Below are positions 1 to 8,990 of a DNA stretch of 64,000 bases, piece by piece (positions within the stretch are counted from its first letter, which is position 1; each line of letters starts with the position of its first letter). The notes beneath the pieces were generated by a model that did not search any database, was not told the DNA's origin, and saw only the letters and a list, made by a program, of their open reading frames with translations. A program made the position numbers and the translations under genes. The stretch is from Filifactor alocis ATCC 35896. GTDB lineage: Bacteria > Bacillota > Clostridia > Peptostreptococcales > Filifactoraceae. Location of the stretch: positions 1,054,001 through 1,118,000 of the forward strand of contig NC_016630.1 in assembly GCF_000163895.2 (NCBI RefSeq), read 5' to 3'.

Positions 1-2023
1 TTTTGGAATGTCTTCCGACCAACTGGAACCGTTCTTCATCATAAATATAGTAGTCATCGACCAAGGTGTTGATTCGAATCAATCCCTCTACGGTATTTTC
101 CAAAGTAACAAAAATTCCAAAGTTGGTAACGGAAGTAATTTTTCCGTCAAATTCCTGTCCGATAAAGCGTTCCATATACTGTGCTTTTCTCAGATTTTCA
201 AAATCTCTCTCTGCTTGCTCTGCATTTCTTTCAGAATCGGAAGAACTTCTCGAAACACTGTCTACTACAGAAAAAAGCTCTTCTATTTTTTTCCCACTCA
301 GATAGTGATGAATATCCATCTTAATGATTCGATGAATCTGTAAATCCGGATACCGACGAATCGGTGCCGTAAAATGGGTATAATATTTTGCCGCCAATCC
401 GAAATGTCCCTCATTGACAGGAGAATACCGCGCTTGTCTCAATGAACGGAGCATCATTTTTGAGATAATATCCTCTTCTTCTCTTCCCTTTACTTCTTTG
501 AGAATCTTTTGTAAATCTTTCGGTTCCACATTCGCCTCTTCATCTAAGGACGCATGAACTCCAAACACTGCAATAAAGTTGTTGAACTCTTTGATTTTAT
601 CCTCTGCCGGCTGTTCATGTACACGATAGACAAACGGCAATTTCTTATGAAAGTATTCCTTTGACACTGTCTCGTTTGCAATCAACATAAACTCTTGAAT
701 CATATCATTGGCAATTTTTCTTTCTCTGACTTGAACATCAAGTACCTGTTCATCTTCTACAATCACTTTTGACTCCGGAAAATCAAATTCAATCGCACCA
801 CGATGTTCTCTTACCTCAAAGAGAATATTTGCCAACTCCTCTGCAAAAATAAGACTTTGCTCCAATTCTGTAAACTGTTTTGTACGATCAATTGTCTCCA
901 ATAGATGAGACACATCTTCGTACACAAGACGATACTTCGAACGAATCACACTCTCCACAATCTGATGTTCCATCACAACACCGTTTTTGTCAATTGTCAT
1001 CAAGCAAGACAAGGTCAATCGATCAACATCGGGATTCAAGGAACAGATTCCGTTTGAGAGTTCCTTCGGCAACATCGGAATCACTTTATCTACCAAATAG
1101 ACCGACGTTCCTCTCTTAAGCGCCTCTTTATCAAGAGGTGTATGCTCTTTTACATAATGAGTGACATCTGCAATATGGACTCCCAAATGATAGTTACCAT
1201 GCTCATCCTTCGAAACGGAAATCGCATCGTCAAAATCTCTCGTATCACTGCCGTCAATCGTATAGGTCAACTCTTCTCTCAAATCCAAACGGTTTTTTAA
1301 CTCGTCCTCTTGCACTTCAGACGGAATTTTTTCAGCCTGTTTCAATGCTTTTTTAGGAAATTCATCCATCAACTGATATTGTTTCAAAATAGAAAGAAAG
1401 TCAACATGAAACTCTCCTTTTTTTCCAATGACCTCTGTTACTTTTCCTTCCGGATTTCTCTTTCCGTCATAAAATTTGGTAATCTCACACTCTACCAAGT
1501 CTCCAGATACGGCTCCCTTGTTCTTTCCCTTCGGAATAAAAATATCCGTATGGATTCTTTTGTCTTCAGGAATTACAAATCCAAATCTACCCGAATCTTC
1601 GTACTCTCCCACAAACACATAACTTCCATGTTCCAAAATCTTAACGATTTCCCCTTCTTGTCTGTCTCGTGTATCATGACTCGGTTTGATTCTCGCAACT
1701 ACCTTATCTCCGTTCAATGCGCCACGCATATTGGTATTTGCAACAAACAAGTCTGACTCTCTCTCCTCGGATTCCACAAATCCATACCCTCTTGGTGTCA
1801 CAATCAATTTCCCGATAACCAACCCCATCTTAGAAGGAATTCCATATGTATTTCTCTTCGTTTTATAAATCAAACCTTCCTTCTCCAAGTCAGATACCAC
1901 ATTTCTCAAAATCTTCATATCTTCACGACTGGAACTGAAATGACTCGTCAATTGTTTTTCTGTCATCGGTTTATATTCGCTGTGTTTCATCAACTCAATG
2001 ATTTCTGTTCTTATATTTTTCAT
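1..2023 (-). CDS. rnr: Ribonuclease R (3' end beyond the window)
   Basis: Processive 3'-5' exoribonuclease of the RNB (RNase II/R) family, which degrades structured RNA and takes part in RNA quality control in the cytoplasm. About 674 codons are visible. The N-terminus is a winged-helix-like segment, followed by cold-shock/OB regions and the RNB catalytic core with the aspartate cluster DGSDTRDFDDAIS (read from about position 1260 down) and PMLPKELSNGICSLNP. The last visible part enters the C-terminal S1 domain (EFDGKITSVTNFGIFV), so only a short tail is missing. The ATG at 2021-2023 follows the good ribosome site GGAGAGG. In many Firmicutes smpB and ssrA lie downstream; that side is outside the window. 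The family call is secure. Confidence 0.95.
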   Translation of the reverse strand, partial: MKNIRTEIIELMKHSEYKPMTEKQLTSHFSSSREDMKILRNVVSDLEKEGLIYKTKRNTYGIPSKMGLVIGKLIVTPRGYGFVESEERESDLFVANTNMRGALNGDKVVARIKPSHDTRDRQEGEIVKILEHGSYVFVGEYEDSGRFGFVIPEDKRIHTDIFIPKGKNKGAVSGDLVECEITKFYDGKRNPEGKVTEVIGKKGEFHVDFLSILKQYQLMDEFPKKALKQAEKIPSEVQEDELKNRLDLREELTYTIDGSDTRDFDDAISVSKDEHGNYHLGVHIADVTHYVKEHTPLDKEALKRGTSVYLVDKVIPMLPKELSNGICSLNPDVDRLTLSCLMTIDKNGVVMEHQIVESVIRSKYRLVYEDVSHLLETIDRTKQFTELEQSLIFAEELANILFEVREHRGAIEFDFPESKVIVEDEQVLDVQVRERKIANDMIQEFMLIANETVSKEYFHKKLPFVYRVHEQPAEDKIKEFNNFIAVFGVHASLDEEANVEPKDLQKILKEVKGREEEDIISKMMLRSLRQARYSPVNEGHFGLAAKYYTHFTAPIRRYPDLQIHRIIKMDIHHYLSGKKIEELFSVVDSVSRSSSDSERNAEQAERDFENLRKAQYMERFIGQEFDGKITSVTNFGIFVTLENTVEGLIRINTLVDDYYIYDEERFQLVGRHSK

Positions 2024-2438
2024 CTTACGACCTCTCCTTCTACTCACTTAACAAAAAACAATTTCCGCACTTTCTTTCGAACCTTCTAAGCAACTTTCTC
2101 CCTTTCCACAAACGATTGATTTCAAATACCGCTAAGCCTCAAGAAAAAAATATTTCATACTAAAAACTGACAGAGCATACATAAAGCAGATACTATAATT
2201 ATGAAAAAATACAGCTTAGAAGTATTATTCATGGAGACTGAATCACTCATATGAGTTTTAACAGGTACTCGTATCACAAAGCAACAGAATGTATCTTCTC
2301 TACACATCATATAATAAAGTCGAGGAGAAAAACATATTCTCCTCAACTCACACCTCATCCACTCTGTTTCATAGCATAGCTTTTCCAAAACAAACATAAG
2401 ACTCTGTATCTTTTTGTTTCATAAATAATCAACTTTAT
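2024..2438. other. Intergenic region, no gene seen
   Basis: AT-rich stretch between rnr and the MBL-fold gene, both on the minus strand. An 80-codon minus-strand frame at 2155-2397 has no convincing ribosome site or family resemblance and is left out. The rnr promoter probably lies here, but I could not fix its boxes. Confidence 0.5.
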
Positions 2439-3158
2439 TTAGTCTCCTTCAACAGAAAATGTTTGACCTCTATGTTGAATTGTCATAATCGTTGTCTTAG
2501 CGCACTCTCCCATATATTTTTTGAATTGGGAGGTAGTTGGATACGAACTTTGAAAATGCATCGGAAAAAACATCTTCGGTTCAATGGCTTGGATATATTC
2601 CTTCCCTCCGTAGCAATATGCATGTTCTAATCTCGGATCTACCGGAAACATTGCAATATCCACAGGTTTTCCTCTCAATTTCTCCAATTCATCAAAAAAT
2701 CCATTTCTCGCAAATTCTTTTCCTTCCTCTGTATCTCCTTCCCAATGCCACCAATTGAAATCACCTGCATGGTAGATACGGCATCCGTCTGCTGTGAGGT
2801 AGAAACTGACCCCTTGGTCGGTAGAAGAAAACACATCGACCTCTAACCCTTCAATAACAATATGCTCATACGGTCTGCAAAAAACAATGTTGTCTTGCGG
2901 AGGAATCGTCACATCATCCGAAATCACATATTGTATTCCTTCTCCCAGTTGAAGAACAGAACCGTCAAAGTGATCACAGTGTGCATGGCTTACAAAAGCA
3001 ATCACTTTCTTTCCGTTATGAATCATCTCTTGAGGTAATCTTCCACATTGCAATTCCTGTTTTTTCTGACAATGATCTGTAATATAATCAAAAATCAAAT
3101 GATAGTGATCTGTTTCCACCCAGTAACCGCTGTGAAACAGATATGTTACTTTCAACAT
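2439..3158 (-). CDS. MBL-fold metallo-hydrolase (UlaG-like)
   Basis: Predicted cytoplasmic metal-dependent hydrolase of the metallo-beta-lactamase fold, 239 aa. The metal-binding motif HAHCDHFDG lies near residue 58. A second ligand region (YHAGDFNWWHWEGD, about residues 129-142) and a late histidine (FFPMHF) complete the usual set. The pattern resembles the small UlaG-like subfamily found in many Clostridia, whose substrate is generally unknown. The ATG has a strong site (AAGGAGG, 8 nt upstream). It follows the 190-aa membrane-anchored protein gene in the direction of transcription, with a hairpin between them, so co-transcription with that gene is uncertain. The fold is secure; the substrate cannot be inferred. 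Confidence 0.85.
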   Translation of the reverse strand: MLKVTYLFHSGYWVETDHYHLIFDYITDHCQKKQELQCGRLPQEMIHNGKKVIAFVSHAHCDHFDGSVLQLGEGIQYVISDDVTIPPQDNIVFCRPYEHIVIEGLEVDVFSSTDQGVSFYLTADGCRIYHAGDFNWWHWEGDTEEGKEFARNGFFDELEKLRGKPVDIAMFPVDPRLEHAYCYGGKEYIQAIEPKMFFPMHFQSSYPTTSQFKKYMGECAKTTIMTIQHRGQTFSVEGD

Positions 3159-3203
3159 ACTTCTTCCTCCTTATCTCAAAATATTCAATATTCTTTGTAT
3201 AGG

Positions 3204-3236
3204 AAATCGTGAGAGCAAAAAATACCCTCACGATTT
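3204..3236 (-). terminator. Hairpin at the end of the NfeD/FloA gene set
   Basis: A 10-bp perfect stem (3204-3213 with 3227-3236) starts directly after the stop codon of the 190-aa gene. The U-tract is better on the plus strand (six T) than on the minus strand, so it may be only a partial terminator for the minus-strand genes. Confidence 0.55.
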
Positions 3237-3237
3237 T

Positions 3238-3810
3238 TTAATGTCTCAAACTAACAGGTTTATCCAAAATTTCTTTCCAAACAATTGCTCTTTTTAAATC
3301 CGATTTTTCCAAACGAACAACAGGCTCGGAAGAATCTTTTTTAATAGATGAAACCCCTATTCCGTTTTTTTGTGTTCCTAAAGAATCTTTCCTTCTTTGG
3401 TCAACAGATTCCTGACCGACTTGTTTTTTCTTTTTTTCTTGGAATAAAGGATCTTTCTTTTTGTTTCCTTTTAGGGAAGCATTTTTTTTGCTCTTCGTTT
3501 TTGTAGGAGCATCTTTCGCACGTACAAAGTCATAAGATTTTCGATACTCTTCTCTATCATCCATCACTGACAAAGGCTGTTCTCTGTTCTCACTTTTTCC
3601 CACAATCGACAAAAATTGCTCTCTGTTATCTTTACTTAACTGATACAACCTCTCCGCTTGCTGATAAAAATCTCCGGATGAGTTAGGCAACTGTTGTGAC
3701 AAATTGGATATAAAATCACTGTTAATATCAATCTTTTTATTTTCATTCCAACGCTTTTTCAACATCTTAAAGATATTGACAATAATGATAATCGCAATAA
3801 TACTTTTCAA
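3238..3810 (-). CDS. Membrane-anchored basic protein of unknown function
   Basis: 190-aa protein with one N-terminal hydrophobic segment (about residues 2-16) and a long, very Lys/Gln-rich hydrophilic body, probably cytoplasmic and largely disordered. It ends in a conserved-looking tail, LKRAIVWKEILDKPVSLRH. I have seen short tails of this kind on small proteins in Clostridia, but I cannot assign a function. The start is a TTG (3808-3810) behind an AGGCGGGTGA site. It lies 39 bp downstream of floA, so it is probably co-transcribed with floA and nfeD and may act at the same membrane domains; that link is inference. Confidence 0.7.
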   Translation of the reverse strand: MKSIIAIIIIVNIFKMLKKRWNENKKIDINSDFISNLSQQLPNSSGDFYQQAERLYQLSKDNREQFLSIVGKSENREQPLSVMDDREEYRKSYDFVRAKDAPTKTKSKKNASLKGNKKKDPLFQEKKKKQVGQESVDQRRKDSLGTQKNGIGVSSIKKDSSEPVVRLEKSDLKRAIVWKEILDKPVSLRH

Positions 3811-3849
3811 TCTATGTCACCCGCCTTTTTCTCTGCTCTGCCTTCATTC

Positions 3850-4821
3850 CTATGGCTGTTGTTTTCCTTCTCCACCTGCAATTGTTTCTCTCATTTGGGT
3901 ATCTGCCATTACATTTTTCATATTATAGTAGTCCATTACACCCAATTTTCCTTCTTCAAATGCTTTTGCAATCGCCAAAGGTACTCTGGATTCTGCTTCC
4001 ACTACCTTAGATTTCATTTGAACAACTTCCGCTTTCATTTCTTGTTCTTTTGCAATCGCCATTGCTCTTCTTTCTTCCGCCTTCGCTTGAGCAATTTTCT
4101 TATCTGCTTCGGCTTGATCGGCTTGCAATTCCGCACCGATATTTCTTCCGATATCTATATCTGCGATATCAATGGACAAAATTTCAAATGCTGTTCCGGA
4201 ATCCAATCCTTTTTCCAATACGGTTCTTGAAATTTTATCAGGATTTTCCAAAACTTCCTTGTGAGAAGTAGAACTACCAACTGTTGTAACAACACCTTCA
4301 CCGACTCTGGCAATGATGGTTTCTTCTCCGGCACCTCCAACCAAACGTTCAATGTTTGCTCTTACAGTTACTCTCGCTTTTACTTTTACTTCGATACCGT
4401 CTTTCGCAACAGCTGAAATTACAGGTGTTTCAATTACTTTCGGATTAACGGAAACTTGTACCGCTTCCAAAACATCTCTACCCGCCAAGTCAATTGCTAC
4501 CGCTTGTTCAAACTCAAGATTGATATTTGCTCTCTGTGCCGCAATCAACGCATTAACAACAGAGGTTACATCCCCACCTGCTAAATAGTGTGCTTCCAAT
4601 TTGTCCGTAGAAAGTCTCAATCCCGCTTTTGTTGCTTGAATCATCGGATTCACAATACGCACAGGTCTTACACGACGAATCTTCATTCCGAACAAGGTCA
4701 TCATAGATACACGAACACCTGAGAATCTCGCTGTAATCCATAATCCCACCGGAATAAAAATTAAAATAAATCCTACTAAAATCAAAAGAATAATTAAAAC
4801 AATAAACTTCTCAAATCCCAC
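3850..4821 (-). CDS. floA: Flotillin-like protein FloA
   Basis: SPFH-domain membrane scaffold protein that forms functional membrane microdomains in Firmicutes. 323 aa, the usual length. An N-terminal membrane hairpin (about residues 5-30) is followed by the SPFH domain and an Ala/Glu-rich coiled-coil region (QADQAEADKKIAQAKAEERR, about residues 233-252). The motifs GVRVSMMTLFGMKIRRV and GLRLSTDKLEAHYLAGG are characteristic of FloA/YqfA. The start is GTG at 4819-4821 behind AGGAGGAAGTAGC. It lies 14 bp downstream of the NfeD-type gene, the same order as yqeZ-yqfA in Bacillus, where the two proteins work together. High confidence. Confidence 0.95.
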   Translation of the reverse strand: MGFEKFIVLIILLILVGFILIFIPVGLWITARFSGVRVSMMTLFGMKIRRVRPVRIVNPMIQATKAGLRLSTDKLEAHYLAGGDVTSVVNALIAAQRANINLEFEQAVAIDLAGRDVLEAVQVSVNPKVIETPVISAVAKDGIEVKVKARVTVRANIERLVGGAGEETIIARVGEGVVTTVGSSTSHKEVLENPDKISRTVLEKGLDSGTAFEILSIDIADIDIGRNIGAELQADQAEADKKIAQAKAEERRAMAIAKEQEMKAEVVQMKSKVVEAESRVPLAIAKAFEEGKLGVMDYYNMKNVMADTQMRETIAGGEGKQQP

Positions 4822-4835
4822 GCTACTTCCTCCTT

Positions 4836-5369
4836 CTACAATAACTCTCTTACAATAAGTTGACTTCCTTCCACTCCTATCACAATGACAGGTTTTCCCG
4901 CTTCAATAAAAGCTTGTTCCGCTTGTGCATCCAGTATTTCACTTCCGATTTGAATTTTTCCGGATGGTCTCAATATGCTCTTTGTGACTCCCTCTTGATT
5001 AAGGTAGCCGCCTCTTTCCGGAGCAGGAGAATATCCTTCTTTTTTGGATAAATCCGTCTGTAAATACAGCGTTCTGTTGCGAATTTCCTTTGGGATAATA
5101 CGCCATATCAAACAACAGATTCCAATCGCAATGAGCGTTACCATAAAAAGAACGATAAAAAAATCCGACAGACTGTTTGTTCTAAATAGAATTGTAAGGA
5201 AGACGATACAACAACCTATCGCTCCCGCAATTCCGCCGGGGATAAACAATTCAATGCAGATCAGCAATAGCCCCAACGAGATAAGTAATATATTTACCGT
5301 ATCACCAAAAAAACCGATATAATTGGCGGATTCCATAAATTTTAAAAGAACAATACTATTCATGTACAC
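4836..5369 (-). CDS. Short NfeD family membrane protein
   Basis: About 177 aa with four hydrophobic segments (roughly residues 25-42, 45-63, 68-90 and one weaker) followed by a C-terminal OB-fold-like NfeD domain (GVTKSILRPSGKIQIGSEILDA and VIVIGVEGSQLIVREL, given here as separate pieces). NfeD proteins partner SPFH proteins, and this gene is directly upstream of floA. It lacks the N-terminal ClpP-like protease domain of long NfeD proteins, so it is the short class. AGGAGG ends at 5376; a GTG at 5367-5369 has 6-nt spacing and an ATG at 5361-5363 has 12-nt spacing. GTG is chosen on spacing, but either may be used. Confidence 0.85.
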   Translation of the reverse strand: MYMNSIVLLKFMESANYIGFFGDTVNILLISLGLLLICIELFIPGGIAGAIGCCIVFLTILFRTNSLSDFFIVLFMVTLIAIGICCLIWRIIPKEIRNRTLYLQTDLSKKEGYSPAPERGGYLNQEGVTKSILRPSGKIQIGSEILDAQAEQAFIEAGKPVIVIGVEGSQLIVRELL

Positions 5370-5403
5370 AACCAACCTCCTTTACTATGAAATTTCCCTT
5401 CTC

Positions 5404-5432
5404 CATTATACTATAAAATCAACTGAAAGTAA
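5404..5432 (-). promoter_or_regulatory. Candidate sigma-A promoter for the nfeD-floA genes
   Basis: On the minus strand a TTACTT -35 box (5427-5432) and a perfect TATAAT -10 box (5404-5409) are separated by 17 nt, about 35 nt upstream of the NfeD start. Confidence 0.6.
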
Positions 5433-5469
5433 GGGAAACAATAACAATTATTTTATTTTTTTCCAAATT

Positions 5470-5781
5470 TTATTTATTTTTTTCTAAAACCCCACTCCAA
5501 CTGATGACTCCACCGATATTTTTGGCATTGACATAACCGATAGAATTCAAAAAAGATGCCACTACTTCACTTCTTCCGCCACTGTGACAATACAATCCGT
5601 AATGCTGTTCTTTATCCGGACACTCTTCTTCGAATCGGTCTTCTACCTCTTCCATCGGAATATTAAGCGCTCCGGGAAGATGACCCTCCTCATATTCCTC
5701 TTTGGTTCGAACATCAATCAAAAGACCTTTTTTCTCAGTCAACTCCTGCACCTGATTTTTCATAAATTCTCTTGCAAACAT
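5470..5781 (-). CDS. Single-domain rhodanese-like protein
   Basis: 103-aa single rhodanese domain, likely cytoplasmic, in a family that carries sulfur as a cysteine persulfide. The N-terminal half holds LIDVRTKEEYEEGHLPGALN, typical of the fold, and the active-site loop is CHSGGRS (Cys about residue 65), a complete C-x-x-G-x-R loop. Single-domain rhodaneses of this size are common in anaerobes, and the physiological acceptor is usually unknown. The ATG has the strong site AGGAGG 6 nt upstream. It is upstream of the NfeD gene, but that gene has its own promoter, so a shared operon is not required. Confidence 0.9.
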   Translation of the reverse strand: MFAREFMKNQVQELTEKKGLLIDVRTKEEYEEGHLPGALNIPMEEVEDRFEEECPDKEQHYGLYCHSGGRSEVVASFLNSIGYVNAKNIGGVISWSGVLEKNK

Positions 5782-6295
5782 AAACTACCTCCTGCAATTT
5801 TAATATATTTACCTTCATAGATACCACTAAAGATCTCTTTTATCTCATTATTCTATAGAATTATATAAATTTTGTATGCGATTCTTTCTAATTTTATTAC
5901 AATTCTATTACTGTATCGGTATTTTTTGATTTCACTTGATTTTTTTCAAAAAAAACGCTATCTTTATATAATCTGTAATTTATATAAACTAATCGTATAT
6001 TTATTACAGTACATACCGAAAAACTTCATTCATTTTATTTTTTTGAATTTTTGATGAGAAATTTTATTATGTAATAATCATACCAAATTAATCGAATTTC
6101 CACAAAATTGAATTTGAAACAGCTCTCTTTAACTTGGTTCTCATGAAAACAAGCAGCATACAGGAATGTGGTTTTTTAAAACTATAAACAGCAACATAAC
6201 ATTATGACAGAGGCAAATACAGATAATCATATTACTAAGAATATAAAAATGATTTTGAGACCGACAGCTCAACATCGATAAAAGGAATTTTACTT
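5782..6295. other. Divergent intergenic region, very AT-rich
   Basis: 514 bp between the divergent rhodanese and hemW genes. It must hold promoters for both. No ORF or strong hairpin is convincing. Part of it (6130-6220) weakly resembles the degenerate intergenic repeats seen near 17.8 kb and 49.9 kb. Confidence 0.5.
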
Positions 6296-7435
6296 ATGAA
6301 AAAAGATATTTCTCTCTACATCCATATCCCTTTCTGTAAACAAAAGTGTAGCTATTGCGACTTTGTTTCTTCTGCACAGTCAGAAGATGTTCAAACGCAC
6401 TACATTTCTTTGTTGTGCAAAGAAATTCTTGGATGGAAAGAGTATCTTTCAGACAGAACTGTCAAAACAATTTTCATCGGCGGAGGTACGCCGAGCATCT
6501 TGTCTGTTTCGAATATGCAAACACTCTTCAACACCCTACATTCTCTCCCAATTCCATCTGAAACAGAATTTTCGATGGAATGTAATCCTGAATCTGTTAC
6601 AGCCGACAAAATTCACTGCATGAAACAAAATGCTGTCAATCGACTCAGCATCGGTTTGCAAAGCACCAATCAAAAAGAGTTGCAACTGCTCGGTCGTTGC
6701 CATAGCTATGAACAGTTTTTGCATGCTTATGAACAAATTCAACAATCCGGATTTGACAATATCAATATCGACTTAATGTTTGCACTCCCAAATCAAACTA
6801 TCCAAGATCATATCAGAACTCTGCAAAAAGTCGTATCTCTCAAGCCGAACCATATTTCGGCATACAGTCTTATCTTAGAAGAAGGAACACAGCTGAAAAA
6901 ACAGGTAGATCATCACTACTGTGAAATTCCGTCCGAAGAAGAATATATTGAAATGTACCGAAATACCATACATTTTTTGGAGATAAACGGATATGAACAA
7001 TATGAAATCTCCAATTTCTCCAAACAAAACCACGAATGCAAACACAATATTGTATACTGGGAGCGGGGAGAATATATCGGCTTCGGAGTTTCCGCCTCTT
7101 CTTTTGTGGATAAAAAGAGATTCACCAATCCTATGTCATTGCAAGAATACTCAGAGCATACCTTTTATACTCCAAAGGCTGTTTCTTCCATAGAGCAGAT
7201 TGATTTGGAAGAAGCATTTGAAGAGACAATCTTCCTCGGACTTAGAATGAACAAGGGACTCTCCATTCCATGGTTAAAACAACAATTTCCGTCATTTACG
7301 GGAGAGCAGTTCAAAAAAACACTCTCTTCACTACAAAACAGAGGTCTGATTTATCCTACCGAAAATAACATATTACAGTTGACACAAGAGGGAATCGAAA
7401 TCAGCAACCAAGTCTTTTTGGAAATATTATTATAA
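6296..7435 (+). CDS. hemW: Radical SAM heme chaperone HemW
   Basis: 379-aa radical SAM protein of the HemN/HemW family. HemW binds heme and hands it to heme proteins; it is often misannotated as coproporphyrinogen oxidase. The cluster motif is C14-x3-C18-x2-C21 followed by DF (CSYCDF), the HemW type rather than the HemN type. FIGGGTPS, MECNPES and IDLMFALPNQT mark the SAM-binding TIM barrel, and HNIVYW marks the HemW C-terminal half. Length is normal. The ATG follows AAAGGA at a slightly long spacing. In many Firmicutes hemW is near lepA and hrcA; neither is in this window. Confidence 0.92.
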   Translation: MKKDISLYIHIPFCKQKCSYCDFVSSAQSEDVQTHYISLLCKEILGWKEYLSDRTVKTIFIGGGTPSILSVSNMQTLFNTLHSLPIPSETEFSMECNPESVTADKIHCMKQNAVNRLSIGLQSTNQKELQLLGRCHSYEQFLHAYEQIQQSGFDNINIDLMFALPNQTIQDHIRTLQKVVSLKPNHISAYSLILEEGTQLKKQVDHHYCEIPSEEEYIEMYRNTIHFLEINGYEQYEISNFSKQNHECKHNIVYWERGEYIGFGVSASSFVDKKRFTNPMSLQEYSEHTFYTPKAVSSIEQIDLEEAFEETIFLGLRMNKGLSIPWLKQQFPSFTGEQFKKTLSSLQNRGLIYPTENNILQLTQEGIEISNQVFLEILL

Positions 7436-7594
7436 CAACTGTCAATTTTTTACACTTCATTGGGTAAAAGAATAATAACAAGTTGTGAAAAAGATACTTT
7501 CTTTACCAACACAAAAGGATGGTATCTGATTCATCTTTTTGTAGCTTTGTTGCTCACCCAAAAAATATATCTGATGAAAAAAGGGGGATTTTTT

Positions 7595-7735
7595 ATGGTA
7601 TATGCAGGAGAAAAACCGGGGATTGGAAAATACAAATGTATTCAATGCGGGGAAATTGTGGAATTGACTTCAGCCGATGAGGTGTTGCCGATTTGTCCTC
7701 AATGTGAAAAAACCGTATACATTAGAATTTGCTAA
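7595..7735 (+). CDS. 46-aa zinc-ribbon protein
   Basis: A very small protein with two CxxC knuckles: KYKCIQCGE and PICPQCEK, about 16 residues apart, so probably one zinc or rubredoxin-like metal site. It is close to the stand-alone zinc-ribbon/rubredoxin-like peptides common in Clostridia. The start ATG at 7595-7597 sits behind AGGGGG, much better than the in-frame upstream start at 7460, which would add a tail with no family likeness. It lies 160 bp after hemW on the same strand. The function is not known; it could be an electron carrier or a structural zinc protein. Confidence 0.75.
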   Translation: MVYAGEKPGIGKYKCIQCGEIVELTSADEVLPICPQCEKTVYIRIC

Positions 7736-7959
7736 AGCATCAAAACTCAATGATATCTGTCGATTAACCTTCATCAAATATCATCAAATCAGTAAAAATT
7801 ATCTCTTTCTTCCAAAAAAAGCATTCTGATAAGTATCTGAAAAAATAAGGGCTATGTAAATATGTAGTCCAAAACACTTCTGAAAAATGCGTAATACTTA
7901 CTGAAAGCAAGAGATAGTATGGTGAAACAAGCATAAACAAATCGAATATGTAAATCTTG

Positions 7960-7987
7960 AAAGCCACCAAACAAAATAGGTGGCTTT
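7960..7987. terminator. Perfect 9-bp hairpin, possible terminator
   Basis: AAAGCCACC (7960-7968) pairs perfectly with GGTGGCTTT (7979-7987) around a 10-nt loop. No strong T-run follows on either strand, so terminator function for the upstream plus-strand genes is only possible. Confidence 0.35.
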
Positions 7988-8073
7988 CCATTATCTTTCT
8001 TCTTCTTACTTTGTCCAAAAGAGTAGTAGATTGTTTTAAAATCCTTGTATATTTGATCTGTTTGTCCGAAAAG

Positions 8074-8100
8074 GAGTGCAATCATAGACAAATTGCACTC
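8074..8100 (-). terminator. Likely terminator of the DUF6273 array
   Basis: GAGTGCAAT (8074-8082) pairs perfectly with ATTGCACTC (8092-8100) over a 9-nt loop, 57 bp past the last stop codon of the array. Read on the minus strand it is followed by CTTTT, a short U-tract. Confidence 0.5.
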
Positions 8101-8157
8101 TTATCAAACAAAATAGAAAGGATATCAAGTATTTGTAAAAATTGAGTGATTCTCTTT

Positions 8158-8949
8158 TTACTCTATCACATATCCTGTCTTCATATCACTTATCTTCTTC
8201 TTGTAAACAGGGGTATCTCCTTCAATACAGAAGATTGGGCGAACGGCTAATTCTCCATTAACTTCTACACTACCTACAATACCTTCAATTCCTGATACAC
8301 TGGTTACCGTATAATCATCCCAAGTATGTGCACTTCGAAGCCAATAATTTGTAGTTTCTCCATTTTTCTTATGACCAATTCTAATATCTCCGTCCGGTGC
8401 ATCCGCAAAGTATTTCAGCTTAATCCCTTCATGTGCTACCAACTCTAATTCAGGTGCATCCACTTCATAAGCGGACAATAAAAAGATTTTTCTTCTCAGT
8501 TTCTCCGTCTCCAATATCGGACCTGCCGCAATACTCTCTTCTGTGGTAATATCGATATCCATCTCTAAGATAAGCTCCTGCATTTTGGGACTTAATGTAT
8601 GGAAAAAATCGTTGGACAAAAAGCAATCCATTAAGCTGTTCGGATAATAGGCGTTATGAAATCCGTTTCCCTCATAGATATTAAATGCTCGAGGCTGATC
8701 CAAGACATAGTATCGCATCAACAATGTCTTTCCGTAGTATTTTTTTGTCAGCACAAAGTAGGGTTCATATTCTCCACCTTCTTTGATGTATACAATATGT
8801 TCTCCCTTCTTTTTGGTATCATAGGCAAGTTTTTTTATGGGAATCTCTGTCTTTTTTCCTCTTGAGAACCGAATACACCCTATACAACTCAGTGCAATAC
8901 ATATTGCGATTCCAAGTAACAATATCCTCTGTATCCTCTGTCGTTTCAT
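8158..8949 (-). CDS. DUF6273-type exported protein, copy 1
   Basis: 263 aa. Residues 1-27 form a positively charged, hydrophobic signal with a cysteine-containing end (LSCIGC), so a lipoprotein anchor is possible, although the -3 residue of the second Cys is not the usual Leu. The mature part carries the family pattern YYPNSLMDCFLSNDFFHTLS, ITTEESI, RKIFLLS, NYWLRSA and a terminal AVRPIFCIEG. The family (DUF6273) is common in Clostridia, often on the cell surface, and its function is unknown. It has an extra four residues in the leader relative to copy 2. It is the last gene of the array, followed by a hairpin. Confidence 0.8.
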   Translation of the reverse strand: MKRQRIQRILLLGIAICIALSCIGCIRFSRGKKTEIPIKKLAYDTKKKGEHIVYIKEGGEYEPYFVLTKKYYGKTLLMRYYVLDQPRAFNIYEGNGFHNAYYPNSLMDCFLSNDFFHTLSPKMQELILEMDIDITTEESIAAGPILETEKLRRKIFLLSAYEVDAPELELVAHEGIKLKYFADAPDGDIRIGHKKNGETTNYWLRSAHTWDDYTVTSVSGIEGIVGSVEVNGELAVRPIFCIEGDTPVYKKKISDMKTGYVIE

Positions 8950-8990
8950 CTCTTCACCTGCTTTCTACTGAAATATGATATTTAAAAACA

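Larger units (their letters stand above)
7736..8157. other. Intergenic region with two perfect hairpins
   Basis: Convergent region between the zinc-ribbon gene and the DUF6273 array. It holds hairpins at 7960-7987 and 8074-8100. Other frames here overlap and look random. Confidence 0.5.

Noticed and set aside
2155..2397. 80-codon minus-strand frame
   Set aside because: No ribosome site, no family likeness, odd composition.
7460..7594. N-terminal extension of the zinc-ribbon protein
   Set aside because: The ribosome site and the family-like sequence both begin at the internal ATG at 7595.
8074..8100. CIRCE-like inverted repeat (GAGTGCAAT...ATTGCACTC)
   Set aside because: The order of the arms and the sequence differ from TTAGCACTC-N9-GAGTGCTAA, and it lies after a gene, where a terminator fits.
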